Assembly: GCA_022763045.1 (NCBI GenBank)
Contig: JALEGI010000001.1
Coordinates: 1-64,000, forward strand
DNA length: 64,000 bases
Origin: Simkaniaceae bacterium
GTDB lineage: Bacteria > Chlamydiota > Chlamydiia > Chlamydiales > JACRBE01
Reading direction: 5' to 3'
Below the pieces are notes generated by a model, which saw only the letters and a program-made list of their open reading frames with translations, did no database searches and was not told where the DNA came from. The first letter of the stretch is position 1. Each line of letters starts with the position of its first letter. This document shows, piece by piece, positions 53,604 to 62,356 of the stretch. A program made the translations under genes and the position numbers.

Positions 53604-54355
53604 TACTGTTCCTCCGTCTTTTTCTTAGCTGGCTCTTGCTTCTTGTCTGCTGGACCGTGCTCAGCTTTTGCTTGAGTCACAGCGTCAGAGAGAGCTGAGA
53701 GGATAAGCTTGATACTTTTGAGGGCGTCATCGTTACAGGGAATGACAAAATCGATTGGATCTGGATCGCAGTTTGTGTCGACTAGAGCCATGATTGGGAT
53801 TCCGAGTTTACGAGCTTCAGCAACAGCGATGTGCTCTTTGCTTGGGTCGACAACGATCACAAGACCAGGCTTTTTGCGTAGACCGCGGATACCAGAGAGG
53901 TTGCGCTCAAGCTTAGTTTGGAGTTTTGTCAGGCCGGAGATTTCTTTTTTTGTAAACCCTTCACCACCTGCTGCAATCGTTTTCTCGATATGCTCAAGTT
54001 TTTTGATCGATTGACGAATTGTTGAGAGGTTTGTGAGCATTCCACCTAGCCAGCGCTCGCACACGTAGTACTCTTCGCACTTTTCAGCAGCTTCGCGTAC
54101 AACGTCTTTAGCTTGCTTTTTTGTACCAACAAAAAGGACGCTTTTGTGCTCTGCAACAATTTTTTTGATAAAATCGGTGCAGTTGCGGATTTGTTGTAGA
54201 GTTTTTGCGAGGTCGATGATGTAGATCCCGTTGCGCTCTTCGAAGATGTAGCGGAGCATCTTTGGGTTCCATTTGTTTCTTTGGTGACCAAAGTGCGCTC
54301 CTGACTCTAGGAGGTCTTTAATCGTGACTTGCTGATTAGCTGTTTGCTGGTTCAA
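53603..54355 (-). CDS. rpsB: 30S ribosomal protein S2
   Basis: Colinear with S2: LLESGAHFGHQRNKWNPKML, IFEERNGIYIIDLAKTLQ, FVGTKKQAKDVV, RWLGGMLTNLSTI and DPSKEHIAVAEARKLGIPIMA. The lysine/glutamate-rich tail (PADKKQEPAKKKTEEQ) is normal. It begins 26 bases after the 3' end of tRNA-Gly and has GGAG-like bases before the ATG, so it is probably in the same transcript. Confidence 0.98.
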   Translation of the reverse strand: MNQQTANQQVTIKDLLESGAHFGHQRNKWNPKMLRYIFEERNGIYIIDLAKTLQQIRNCTDFIKKIVAEHKSVLFVGTKKQAKDVVREAAEKCEEYYVCERWLGGMLTNLSTIRQSIKKLEHIEKTIAAGGEGFTKKEISGLTKLQTKLERNLSGIRGLRKKPGLVIVVDPSKEHIAVAEARKLGIPIMALVDTNCDPDPIDFVIPCNDDALKSIKLILSALSDAVTQAKAEHGPADKKQEPAKKKTEEQ

Positions 54356-54381
54356 ACTTTCTCCTTAAAAAAAATAATTTA

Positions 54382-54452
54382 AGCGCCAGAACAGAATCGA
54401 ACTGTCACTAATAGCTTGGAAGGCTATTGTTCTACCATTGAACTACTGGCGC
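54382..54452 (-). tRNA. tRNA-Gly (UCC)
   Basis: Cloverleaf on the minus strand: acceptor GCGCCAG/CTGGCGC, D-arm GTTCAATGGTAGAAC, anticodon arm ATAGC-CTTCCAA-GCTAT with anticodon TCC, T-arm GACAGTTCGATTCTGTT, discriminator T. It lies directly downstream of the promoter at 54466-54494 and just ahead of rpsB. Confidence 0.96.
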
Positions 54453-54465
54453 ACGGTACAGAGAG

Positions 54466-54494
54466 ATTATATACATGAAAAGAATTTCTTCCAA
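54466..54494 (-). promoter_or_regulatory. Sigma70-like promoter of the tRNA-Gly/rpsB/chemosensory operon
   Basis: On the minus strand: TTGGAA (54494-54489), 17-base spacer, TATAAT (54471-54466). Transcription would begin near 54459, a few bases before tRNA-Gly. It is the best promoter seen in this operon. Confidence 0.85.
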
Positions 54495-54538
54495 GCCTGG
54501 AGGTAGAAAAAATCACGAGAAAAGGATATTTTTGATTT

Positions 54539-57500
54539 ATGCACGATGATGACATCCCGACAAAAGCGAACCGGGCGCTCCACATAATCCTAATTGCCTT
54601 TGTATTAATTGCCCTTAAAGTTTGCTATTTGACTCTGATCAAGCACGATGAATACACCAAGCTCTCTCGTCGTCCTCGAGAGAGAACCGTGACTCAAGCG
54701 CCTACACGTGGGGTGATCCGCGATCGCTATGGGGAGCCACTTGCCCTCAATAAAATTCAGTACAATGCAGCAATTTGCTACGACGAAATTCGCTCCCTTC
54801 CCCGTGTCAAGCGCATCAATGGCAAAAAAGAGTATGTAAGAAAAAATTATATTACACACCTTGCACATGAACTTTCTCGCGAACTTGCCTTAGAAGAGCA
54901 ATATATTGAAGATGTCATCTACAGCAAGGCGTGTCTTTTTCCAACAACACCTTGGGTTATTAAAGAGGCTGTGGATGAGGAGACCTATTATCGTTTAAAG
55001 ATGCTCTCGCGCAAACTTCCCGGTCTGGTGATGCAAATTGGCTCGACGCGCTACTACCCGCGTGGCCAGCTCGCCTCAGGAGTGCTCGGGTACATGGGGG
55101 CGATTAACTATCGCGAGCACTACGCGGTGCACGAGGAGCTGCGCTCACTTGATTATGTCCTGCGTGAGCGCGAAGAGCAAAGAGCGCCGGCGCTGCCGAA
55201 GGGCTACACGAGCTGGCGAGATGTCCGAAGCCGCTATGAAGAGCTGAAGCTCAAGTCGTACTCAATCAATACGCAGGTGGGAAAAGCGGGCGTTGAGGCC
55301 TCGTTTGAAGAGCAGTTGCGTGGTCATGTTGGCAAAAAACACTTTGAAGTTGACACCCTGGGCCGCCATCTACGTGAGCTACCCGACTCTTATGCGCCAA
55401 CGGCAGGCAAAAGTTTACACCTTTCAATTTCAGCAGAATTGCAAGAGTATGCCGAACAGCTATTAGCAGCGAGTGAAAAGCGCCGTAATGAGCGCTTCTC
55501 ACTTGCTGGTAGGGGTCATGCGAACATTGCAGCCCCTCCTATCAAGGGAGGTGCTATTGTCGCAATCGATCCCAACACCTACGAGGTGCTCTGCTTTGCC
55601 TCAAGCCCCACCTTCGATCCCAACGATTTTATCCCAACACAAAATCCCACCCTGCGTGAGCAAAAGCAGCGAAATATTCACAAATGGCTTGAGAGTGAGC
55701 GTGCGATTGGCGAGATTTGGGATGGTCTGCGGATGATGGAGCCAAAAGGAGAAAAGCTCACTTGGAAAAAGTATCTCAATCTTGTCCTCTCGCTCAATGG
55801 CTCTGTAAAGCAGGCGATGGCCAAGGTCAAGACCTTGGAAACAGCGCTCTATCTGCAAAACGCCTTTGACCTTCTTCTCTCACAGCACGAGGACCCCTCC
55901 GCGCTGATTAATGCCCTCTATCCAAATGATAAGCTCTCTAAAACGCGCCGCACACTCGAGGATGATCCCGCTTTTGCAGAAATTCGCACCTTCTTTGACC
56001 CCTACCTATCGGCAATCCCCTTCAATGATGATAAGCTCCTCATGCTCGACTTGGTGCGCCTTGCCGTGCCTGCACACCTCTTTGATGAGGCCCTTTTTGA
56101 AAGTCTCGGCTCGCTCTCGATTTCGAAATACCGCAAAATTTCCAATGCCTTCCAGGTTGTCAAACGCGATTTACTCACCCACCTACGCCACGTCTTTCAC
56201 TGCGTTGAGTTTCCCAAGTGGCGCGAGGAGCACTTTGCAGACTTTTTGAAAGAGCGGCGAGAGGAGGAAAAAGAGAAGAGACGCTACAACAAGCCGTATC
56301 TCGACTACCTCCAAATCTGCGAGAAAAAGGAATTTGCCAAATTTGCGCGGCAAAAAATGCCCCTACTTCTTTTGGAGCTGATGGTGCGCAAAGAAGATCC
56401 CCTTTTGTTTGGCTTTACATCGCTAAGTCTCGATGAATTGAGGGAAATGACAGCCCAAATTCCCCGCGCGCACCTCATCCCCTTTTTCAAAACTCTTCGC
56501 TCGTATGAGGAGCTCGATCGCCCCTTGCTTCGCCGCTTTAGTTCGGTCTCAATTGAGCGCGACCTCGCCTCCGCCTTTTATCCCAAAACGGGACACGGCT
56601 ACTTAAAATCGATGGCGTGTCAAGAAACGGCCCCCCTCGGCTCTATTTATAAGGCGGTCACTGCATGTGAAGCGGTGCGTCAAACCTACGAGCGCACAGG
56701 TGAGCTCAATCCGCTCACGATCTATGATGAGCCCTCGACAAAGACCTTTGGCAAGCTCGGCAGGCTTCTTGGCTACACGCTAAATCGCAAACCGATCACC
56801 CGTTTTTATAAGGGGGGACGCCTTCCCAAGAGCTTTAGAGCGTGTGGAAAAATTGATTTTATCAAGGCGATGGAAACGTCGAGTAACATCTACTTCTCGC
56901 TCCTTGCCAGTGAAGTGATTGAGCACCCCTCTGATCTCATGCGCTTCAGTCGCGAGCTCGGTCTTGGGGCAAAAACGAAAATTGATCTTCCTGGAGAGAT
57001 CCCCGGTGGGCTTCCAGACGATCTCAATGATAACCTCACCGGTCTCTACTCTGTAGCAATCGGCCAGCATTCGCTCGTTGTCACTCCGCTGCAAACGGCT
57101 GTGTTACTTGCAACGCTCGCCAATGGAAAAAAGCGCTACAAACCGCAACTGATTCACAAAATCGTCTCACCTTCAGCGCCAAAGGCAAGTGCACTCCCCT
57201 TTGAAAAGCCACTCGCAAAAGTAGGAATTGACTTCCCCTTCTTTACCGCACTTGAAACCAAGTCATCTAGAGAAAAAGAGCTCTACCCAAAACCTCAAGT
57301 TCTCGACCATCTTGACATTGAAGCTCAAGTAAAAAACTATATTTTCAAGGGTCTTGCAAGGGTCGTACTTGGTGCTCATGGCCATGCGCGTGCCAATGCG
57401 ATTCGCACGCTCCATGAAAATCCTACAATGCGCAAGCACTACAAGGCGATGGAGAAAACTTTTGTAGGAAAAACAGCAACCGCTGAGGTCTACTACCGCC

Positions 57501-57739
57501 CCTGTCTTGATAGAGAATTCAAAACGATCATTGTGAATCATATTTGGTTTGGCGGTATTGGATTTGAAGATGAAACGCTCACTAAACCCGATCTGGTCGT
57601 TGCAGTCTATTTACGTTTTGGCGATTACGGAAAAGAGGCTGCGCCGCTTGCTGCAGAGATCATCCGGAAGTGGAGAGAAATACGCTCCTCTCATGAAGAT
57701 AGGGAGCTAAATCTTCAAAGCGCTCATCTTTCAATGTAA
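54539..57739 (+). CDS. mrdA: Penicillin-binding protein 2 (large chlamydial type)
   Basis: Transpeptidase of the elongation/division machinery, 1066 residues, inner membrane with an N-terminal helix (about 14-36). The dimerisation region is normal. The transpeptidase domain begins near 335 (GGAIVAIDPNTYEVLCFASS), then carries an insertion of about 280 residues, rich in Arg/Glu/Lys, before the active-site SIYK (about 701-704). SSN lies near 781. The third motif reads KTAT (978-981) where KTGT is usual. Size and insertion match chlamydial PBP2. It is divergent from tRNA-Gly, and its 3' end overlaps the Wzz-like gene by 80 bases. Confidence 0.94.
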   Translation: MHDDDIPTKANRALHIILIAFVLIALKVCYLTLIKHDEYTKLSRRPRERTVTQAPTRGVIRDRYGEPLALNKIQYNAAICYDEIRSLPRVKRINGKKEYVRKNYITHLAHELSRELALEEQYIEDVIYSKACLFPTTPWVIKEAVDEETYYRLKMLSRKLPGLVMQIGSTRYYPRGQLASGVLGYMGAINYREHYAVHEELRSLDYVLREREEQRAPALPKGYTSWRDVRSRYEELKLKSYSINTQVGKAGVEASFEEQLRGHVGKKHFEVDTLGRHLRELPDSYAPTAGKSLHLSISAELQEYAEQLLAASEKRRNERFSLAGRGHANIAAPPIKGGAIVAIDPNTYEVLCFASSPTFDPNDFIPTQNPTLREQKQRNIHKWLESERAIGEIWDGLRMMEPKGEKLTWKKYLNLVLSLNGSVKQAMAKVKTLETALYLQNAFDLLLSQHEDPSALINALYPNDKLSKTRRTLEDDPAFAEIRTFFDPYLSAIPFNDDKLLMLDLVRLAVPAHLFDEALFESLGSLSISKYRKISNAFQVVKRDLLTHLRHVFHCVEFPKWREEHFADFLKERREEEKEKRRYNKPYLDYLQICEKKEFAKFARQKMPLLLLELMVRKEDPLLFGFTSLSLDELREMTAQIPRAHLIPFFKTLRSYEELDRPLLRRFSSVSIERDLASAFYPKTGHGYLKSMACQETAPLGSIYKAVTACEAVRQTYERTGELNPLTIYDEPSTKTFGKLGRLLGYTLNRKPITRFYKGGRLPKSFRACGKIDFIKAMETSSNIYFSLLASEVIEHPSDLMRFSRELGLGAKTKIDLPGEIPGGLPDDLNDNLTGLYSVAIGQHSLVVTPLQTAVLLATLANGKKRYKPQLIHKIVSPSAPKASALPFEKPLAKVGIDFPFFTALETKSSREKELYPKPQVLDHLDIEAQVKNYIFKGLARVVLGAHGHARANAIRTLHENPTMRKHYKAMEKTFVGKTATAEVYYRPCLDREFKTIIVNHIWFGGIGFEDETLTKPDLVVAVYLRFGDYGKEAAPLAAEIIRKWREIRSSHEDRELNLQSAHLSM

Positions 57740-60047
57740 TAACGGCCTCATCGGCAAGTGAGCAAATTACCGGGGTCTCTACACTTGTGGCAGAGGCGCT
57801 TGTCGCCAAAATAATTCGATCGTAGCGCTCACGCAGAGTGCTTAGCAATTTAGCAAAGGCCTTGTTGCGTAAAAGCATTCCCCCATATTCGCAATTGCCT
57901 CCCGAGGCGATCTTCGCATATCCATTCAATGATCGAATTGGGGGCCATTCAATCTCCCCTTTGAGGTAGTGCACAAGTCCGATTTCACTCTCTGCATGGA
58001 GCTGGTTAAAGTCGCAGTCGATCACAAGGATGCGCTCGCCTGAGTAGACGCAGAGCTCTGCCAGGTCGAGGGGGCCTACGGTAGCGAGCACTTGAGCGGA
58101 GCTCAGTGTGAGCGATTCAAGGCGCGTCGCAGTGCGAAAGCCTTGGAAGCGCAAGCTCTCCAGGGCGATCGCAAAGCCGCGCCTGAGCTGGCGAGCAAGC
58201 AAATAGCCCACGCTTGCGACCCAGCCGATCAACATCCCCAAAACGGGGACCAAATAGGCCATGCTAAACTGTGACGCTTCGCTTTGGATCGCGCTCTCAA
58301 TTGGGCGCGATAAAATTTGCTTCAGCTGATGTTGCGCCGCTTTTGAATGTAAAAGCTCGGAGGTGCCAGAGAGTAGGCGCATGCCGAGCTGCGCGCGCAT
58401 GTTAATCAAACTCTCCGTTAGCCAGCGTGTCGGCAAATCGCCACTTTTTTTCTGTAGGGCATGACGCTTGGCTTTCAAATAGCTCTTTTGCTCCCCAAGA
58501 GTTTTGCGATGCTCACCGAGCTTCTCTTCAAGCTGCTTTTCGGAAATTGCAATGTCGCGATCGAGCAGGTGGACCATAATCGCCTCAAGCTCTTGCACAT
58601 TTTTCTCGAGGGTGCGCTCTTCAACGCGAATCAAGCCAAGACGATCGCTAAGATGGCGTCGAATTCGCCCAAGTTTCAAATTGAGCTGACGCGTGATGCG
58701 CGCGCGCTCTTTATCGATTAAATTCCCTTCCACAAACTGCTTGCGCAACTCAGCCGCCTCACGCACGAGAGCCTGACAAGCGGGATCACTCACCAAACTT
58801 TGCAGCGAACCGAACTCGAAGTCGGGATTTGTCATCAAATCCATTTGGTAATTAATTCGGCGCGCTTCAAGTCCCAGAGCTTCAAGCCGCTCTTGATATA
58901 CCAATTGCCTTGCCCGTGCCGACTTCAAATCGAGTCCCTGCAGCGAAATTTTTGGAGCAGGCTGTAATCTCCCACGCTCTAGTGAGGGAAGGGTTCCAAT
59001 CAATTGCGGTACCTTCCAATTGTCAAAATCGGCACGGAGCAAGTGCGCGCTCTCCATCTCCTCTAAAGAGGCTACTAAACTGTCGCGCTCTAGCTTCATC
59101 TCTCCCAAATCGGCAAATTGATCGGGCATGAGCTCATCAATTGACTGCAAAATTTCAAAATCGAGCCGCTGCTCCTTTTCCATATAGCCGCGCTCTTCGT
59201 CTTTGAGCGCCTCAACCACATGCTTTAAACTGATGAACCCTGCATAGCCGACTGACTTTTCCAAGTATTCTTTGTAGCTCACAAGATCTTTCTCATATTG
59301 CGCAAAAAGCTCAGCCTGCCGCTCCTTTAAAAAAGCAATTTGCTCTGAGGCAATCAACTTTTGCTCCTCTTGCATCGCCTCAACATAGGCGCCCATCACA
59401 ACATTAAGAAAATCGGCGCTACGCTCGCGACTTGAAAACTTAAAGCTGAGATCAATAACGTTGTGATCGAGTGGCGATTCAGTAACTCGCAGCCGCCCCT
59501 TAATCTTACGCAAAACTCCCTCCATCGGATCAACGCGAAAAAGATACTTTTTCCCTGGCTTTACCGAGAGCGGTTTTTTCTCAAGCGTGCAAGAAATGCC
59601 CTCAATTTCATATTCCCCATCGGCATCGAAAACCAGCGAAAAATAGGTTGAATGGCTTCCATCATAGGCTACATCAGAGAAGCAAAATCCCTCATTGGGG
59701 CTCAATCGCTTGAGCCTAGGGCAGAAAGGATTCACCTGCGAGACCTGCATACCGAGCTTGCGACAAATCGGAATTAGAAAGTCGCGTGATTTCATGACAA
59801 CTGCAGCGCGCGCATCTTGTGAAACAGCGCTATTGCCCATTAATTCTTTGAGCATGCGCCCATTGCTCTGCTCTTCTTTAATCCCAGCATCGCGAAAAGT
59901 CGCCTTGGCAGAGAATAGGGGCGCCTTCACAAGATAGAGCCCACTCGCAAGCGCTCCTGAAATTGCCGCACAGAGCCAAACGCGCCTACGAACAGAGCGA
60001 TAAAACTTTAGCAGATCCCAGGAAGTGAGCTTAGTATGCCATATCAC
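57660..60047 (-). CDS. Wzz/GumC-like chain-length protein with degenerate kinase domain
   Basis: About 795 residues from the GTG at 60047, which has AGGAG nine bases upstream and overlaps the Wza-like gene by 17 bases. There are two membrane helices (about residues 18-38 and near 625-645) flanking a long periplasmic coiled coil. The C-terminal domain resembles a BY-kinase/ParA fold (ILVIDCDFNQLH, then YDRIILATSASATS) but has no Walker A GKS/GKT loop. It probably controls polymer length or the export channel and is not an active kinase. This is inference from gene order and domain layout. Confidence 0.85.
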   Translation of the reverse strand: MIWHTKLTSWDLLKFYRSVRRRVWLCAAISGALASGLYLVKAPLFSAKATFRDAGIKEEQSNGRMLKELMGNSAVSQDARAAVVMKSRDFLIPICRKLGMQVSQVNPFCPRLKRLSPNEGFCFSDVAYDGSHSTYFSLVFDADGEYEIEGISCTLEKKPLSVKPGKKYLFRVDPMEGVLRKIKGRLRVTESPLDHNVIDLSFKFSSRERSADFLNVVMGAYVEAMQEEQKLIASEQIAFLKERQAELFAQYEKDLVSYKEYLEKSVGYAGFISLKHVVEALKDEERGYMEKEQRLDFEILQSIDELMPDQFADLGEMKLERDSLVASLEEMESAHLLRADFDNWKVPQLIGTLPSLERGRLQPAPKISLQGLDLKSARARQLVYQERLEALGLEARRINYQMDLMTNPDFEFGSLQSLVSDPACQALVREAAELRKQFVEGNLIDKERARITRQLNLKLGRIRRHLSDRLGLIRVEERTLEKNVQELEAIMVHLLDRDIAISEKQLEEKLGEHRKTLGEQKSYLKAKRHALQKKSGDLPTRWLTESLINMRAQLGMRLLSGTSELLHSKAAQHQLKQILSRPIESAIQSEASQFSMAYLVPVLGMLIGWVASVGYLLARQLRRGFAIALESLRFQGFRTATRLESLTLSSAQVLATVGPLDLAELCVYSGERILVIDCDFNQLHAESEIGLVHYLKGEIEWPPIRSLNGYAKIASGGNCEYGGMLLRNKAFAKLLSTLRERYDRIILATSASATSVETPVICSLADEAVITLKDERFEDLAPYLHERSVFLSTSG

Positions 60048-61092
60048 CGACAATGACTCCTTTGACGCCTTTGGCAAAGATCTCGTAGACACTAAACGAA
60101 GGAATGAGCTGTGTGATGAGACGATTCCACTGCGTGATTGGAGTTGCCCCCACATAGACGATATCGCCCGGCATCAAAAGTAGACTGTTTGTTGGCAATC
60201 TGACTATATGCTTCCAACTCAAAGTGTAGACCTTTGGCTTCAAAATATTGCCCCGAATCACCTGAATGTAGGCTTTATTTCCAGTGAAAAGAATGCCACC
60301 CGCACTTGCAAGTGCATCGCGTAGAGGCATCGTCCCCGATGGAATGCTGAACATCCCCTCGTGTCTCACCTCACCCATCACCATGATATTTGAAGCGGAC
60401 GGATCGGCAATAAAAACCTTATCGCCTCCGCGCATCACAATATTTTGGCTCATGTCGCCTTGATGCACTAAACGATACAAATCGACAGGCAGCGCCTTAT
60501 CTTTGCGCACAACATAGCTTTTGAATAAATTGGCCTCAGCGGGAATACGCGCCTCAGCAAGTACATCGAAAATGCGCAATTTCCCATTCACGGGAATGCT
60601 TGGCGCAGAAACCATCCCAATCAGACTTACCTTACGATCAAGGCGCTCTTTGTAGCTGATAAAAACATTCATATCGCTCAAATGCTTGCCGTAGGCAACC
60701 TCAATTGCCTCCCGCGCCTGAGAAAGCGTCAAACCACGCACCTCAATTGCCGGTAAATCGGGCAAAATAATCTTCCCCTCTTCCACGCGATAGCCCATGC
60801 TCTTGCCAATTTGGCTCACCTCACCCGCAATGTCCTTACGCGTTGGGTGATAAATGGCAATATCAAGCACATCGCCATTTTCAATTACATCGGGATACTC
60901 GCTTAGCAGTTTGGGCGAGAGCGTTTCAAGGGGCTGGCCCTCAAGCTCCAAAATCGAATACTTTCCCTTGGCAATTTTGTAAGAGTCCATGACAAATTCG
61001 TGCGCGCCGACAACGCTACTGCCACTCACCGGACGATTGCCACATCCGGCGCAAAGAGCAACTAGAAAACTGTAGAGCAAAAAACGCTTCAT
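60031..61092 (-). CDS. Wza-like polysaccharide export lipoprotein
   Basis: Outer-membrane polysaccharide export protein. It has a lipoprotein signal (MKRFLLYSFLVALCAGC), then a Poly_export domain (YPDVIENGDVLDIAIYHPT and LPDLPAIEVRGLTLSQAREAI) and SLBB-like domains (VNGKLRIFDVLAEA and GTMPLRDALASAGGI). The C-terminus lacks a clear long amphipathic helix. At 353 residues it is typical. It starts 21 bases from the divergent epimerase gene and is coupled to the Wzz-like gene. Confidence 0.93.
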   Translation of the reverse strand: MKRFLLYSFLVALCAGCGNRPVSGSSVVGAHEFVMDSYKIAKGKYSILELEGQPLETLSPKLLSEYPDVIENGDVLDIAIYHPTRKDIAGEVSQIGKSMGYRVEEGKIILPDLPAIEVRGLTLSQAREAIEVAYGKHLSDMNVFISYKERLDRKVSLIGMVSAPSIPVNGKLRIFDVLAEARIPAEANLFKSYVVRKDKALPVDLYRLVHQGDMSQNIVMRGGDKVFIADPSASNIMVMGEVRHEGMFSIPSGTMPLRDALASAGGILFTGNKAYIQVIRGNILKPKVYTLSWKHIVRLPTNSLLLMPGDIVYVGATPITQWNRLITQLIPSFSVYEIFAKGVKGVIVGDMAY

Positions 61093-61113
61093 AGAATAGA
61101 ATTTACTCTATCC

Positions 61114-62124
61114 ATGGAAAAAATGAAAATCTTTATCACAGGCATTTCGGGATTTATTGGATTCCACACTGCTATTGCGATGAGCAAACTCGGCATTGAA
61201 GTGCATGGTTGCGACAACTTCAACGCCTACTACGACCCCGCGCTCAAGCGCGCTCGTCAGGCAATTTTGCGCGATCAAGGCGTCGATGTCATCGAATGCG
61301 ACATCCAAGATGTCCACACGCTAGGCCCCCTCTTTGATCGCATCCGCTTCACCCATTTTTTTCATCTCGCCGCCCAAGCAGGCGTGCGCGAATCGATGCG
61401 CAACCCCCAACTCTACGTCGACTCCAATCTCAACGGCTTCATTCGCGTCCTTGAGTTGATCGCCGGACTTCGCCAAGACATCCGCTTTGTATTTGCCTCC
61501 TCCTCTTCAGTCTACGGCGTCAACCAAACCATCCCCTTCAAAGAGTCGGACGTCACAGACCAGCCCGCCAGTCTCTACGCTGCTACCAAAAAAGCCAATG
61601 AGCTCATCGCCCACTCCTACCACCACATCTATAAAATACCCATGACAGGGCTGCGCTTTTTCACCGTTTATGGTCCATGGGGGCGCCCCGACATGGCCTA
61701 CTACAAATTCACCCAAAGTATCGACCAAGGCAAGCCCATCCCAGTCTATGGAGATGGCACCTTCACTCGCGACTTTACCTACATTGACGACATCGTCTCC
61801 GGCATACTCGCCACCCTCAAGCTCACTTCTAGCTACGATGTCTTTAATCTCGGCAACAACAAGCCACAGAGCGTTAACCAACTCGTCTCTCTCATCGAAG
61901 AGCGCCTCGGCAAAAAAGCCGAAATCATCTACGAGCCCCAACCTCCCGGGGATGTCATCACCACCTTTGCTGACACCCAAAAGAGCGAGCAAACCCTACA
62001 CTACTACCCCAAAGTCTCCTTCGAGAAGGGTCTTGACTTGTTCATCGACTGGTACCTTTCATACCACCATAAATCAGAGCCTGCTGACCTACTCACTTTA
62101 TACAATTCGTGCTCTAGTATTTAA
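61114..62124 (+). CDS. NAD-dependent epimerase, UDP-glucuronate 4-epimerase-like
   Basis: Extended SDR: ITGISGFIGFHTAIAMSKLG, GCDNFNAYYDPALKRAR (typical of CapI/UDP-glucuronate 4-epimerases), FASSSSVYG, the YAATKKANE catalytic motif (YxxxK), and RFFTVYGPWGRPDMAYYKFT. It probably makes UDP-galacturonate from UDP-glucuronate for the surface polymer. Exact specificity is uncertain. The 336-residue length is normal. With only 21 bases to the divergent Wza-like gene, its promoter must overlap coding DNA. Confidence 0.9.
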   Translation: MEKMKIFITGISGFIGFHTAIAMSKLGIEVHGCDNFNAYYDPALKRARQAILRDQGVDVIECDIQDVHTLGPLFDRIRFTHFFHLAAQAGVRESMRNPQLYVDSNLNGFIRVLELIAGLRQDIRFVFASSSSVYGVNQTIPFKESDVTDQPASLYAATKKANELIAHSYHHIYKIPMTGLRFFTVYGPWGRPDMAYYKFTQSIDQGKPIPVYGDGTFTRDFTYIDDIVSGILATLKLTSSYDVFNLGNNKPQSVNQLVSLIEERLGKKAEIIYEPQPPGDVITTFADTQKSEQTLHYYPKVSFEKGLDLFIDWYLSYHHKSEPADLLTLYNSCSSI

Positions 62125-62154
62125 CGCTTTTTACACCAAAAATCGTCCATTTCC

Positions 62155-62230
62155 CCTGGCTTTACATAGACAAATCTCTAGCTTGTAAAGCGGCTTTACA
62201 AGCCTTTGAATTTCCCTAAAACTGATCAGC
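62155..62230 (+). repeat. Intergenic mosaic repeat after the epimerase gene
   Basis: Half-arm GGCTTTACATAGACAAA, full near-palindrome with arm AGCTTGTAAAGC (62180-62204), then a diverged copy of the flank seen at 32.2 and 41.9 kb (TTTGAATTTCCCTAAAA, GATCAG). It starts about 35 bases after the epimerase stop. Confidence 0.82.
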
Positions 62231-62356
62231 CCCACCTCTTGACCATCTACTCAAATGGCTGAAAATATGCGGTTTAAGTTTAAAAGTATATTTATATAAT
62301 TTTTAATTAAAATTTATGTTATAATTATATAAAATCCCATTTAACTAGGAGTTAAT

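Noticed and set aside
42307-54355. Flagellar genes hidden among the chemosensory genes
   Set aside because: All frames of useful size were accounted for by Che, translation and SAM genes. No flagellin, motor or hook protein is seen.
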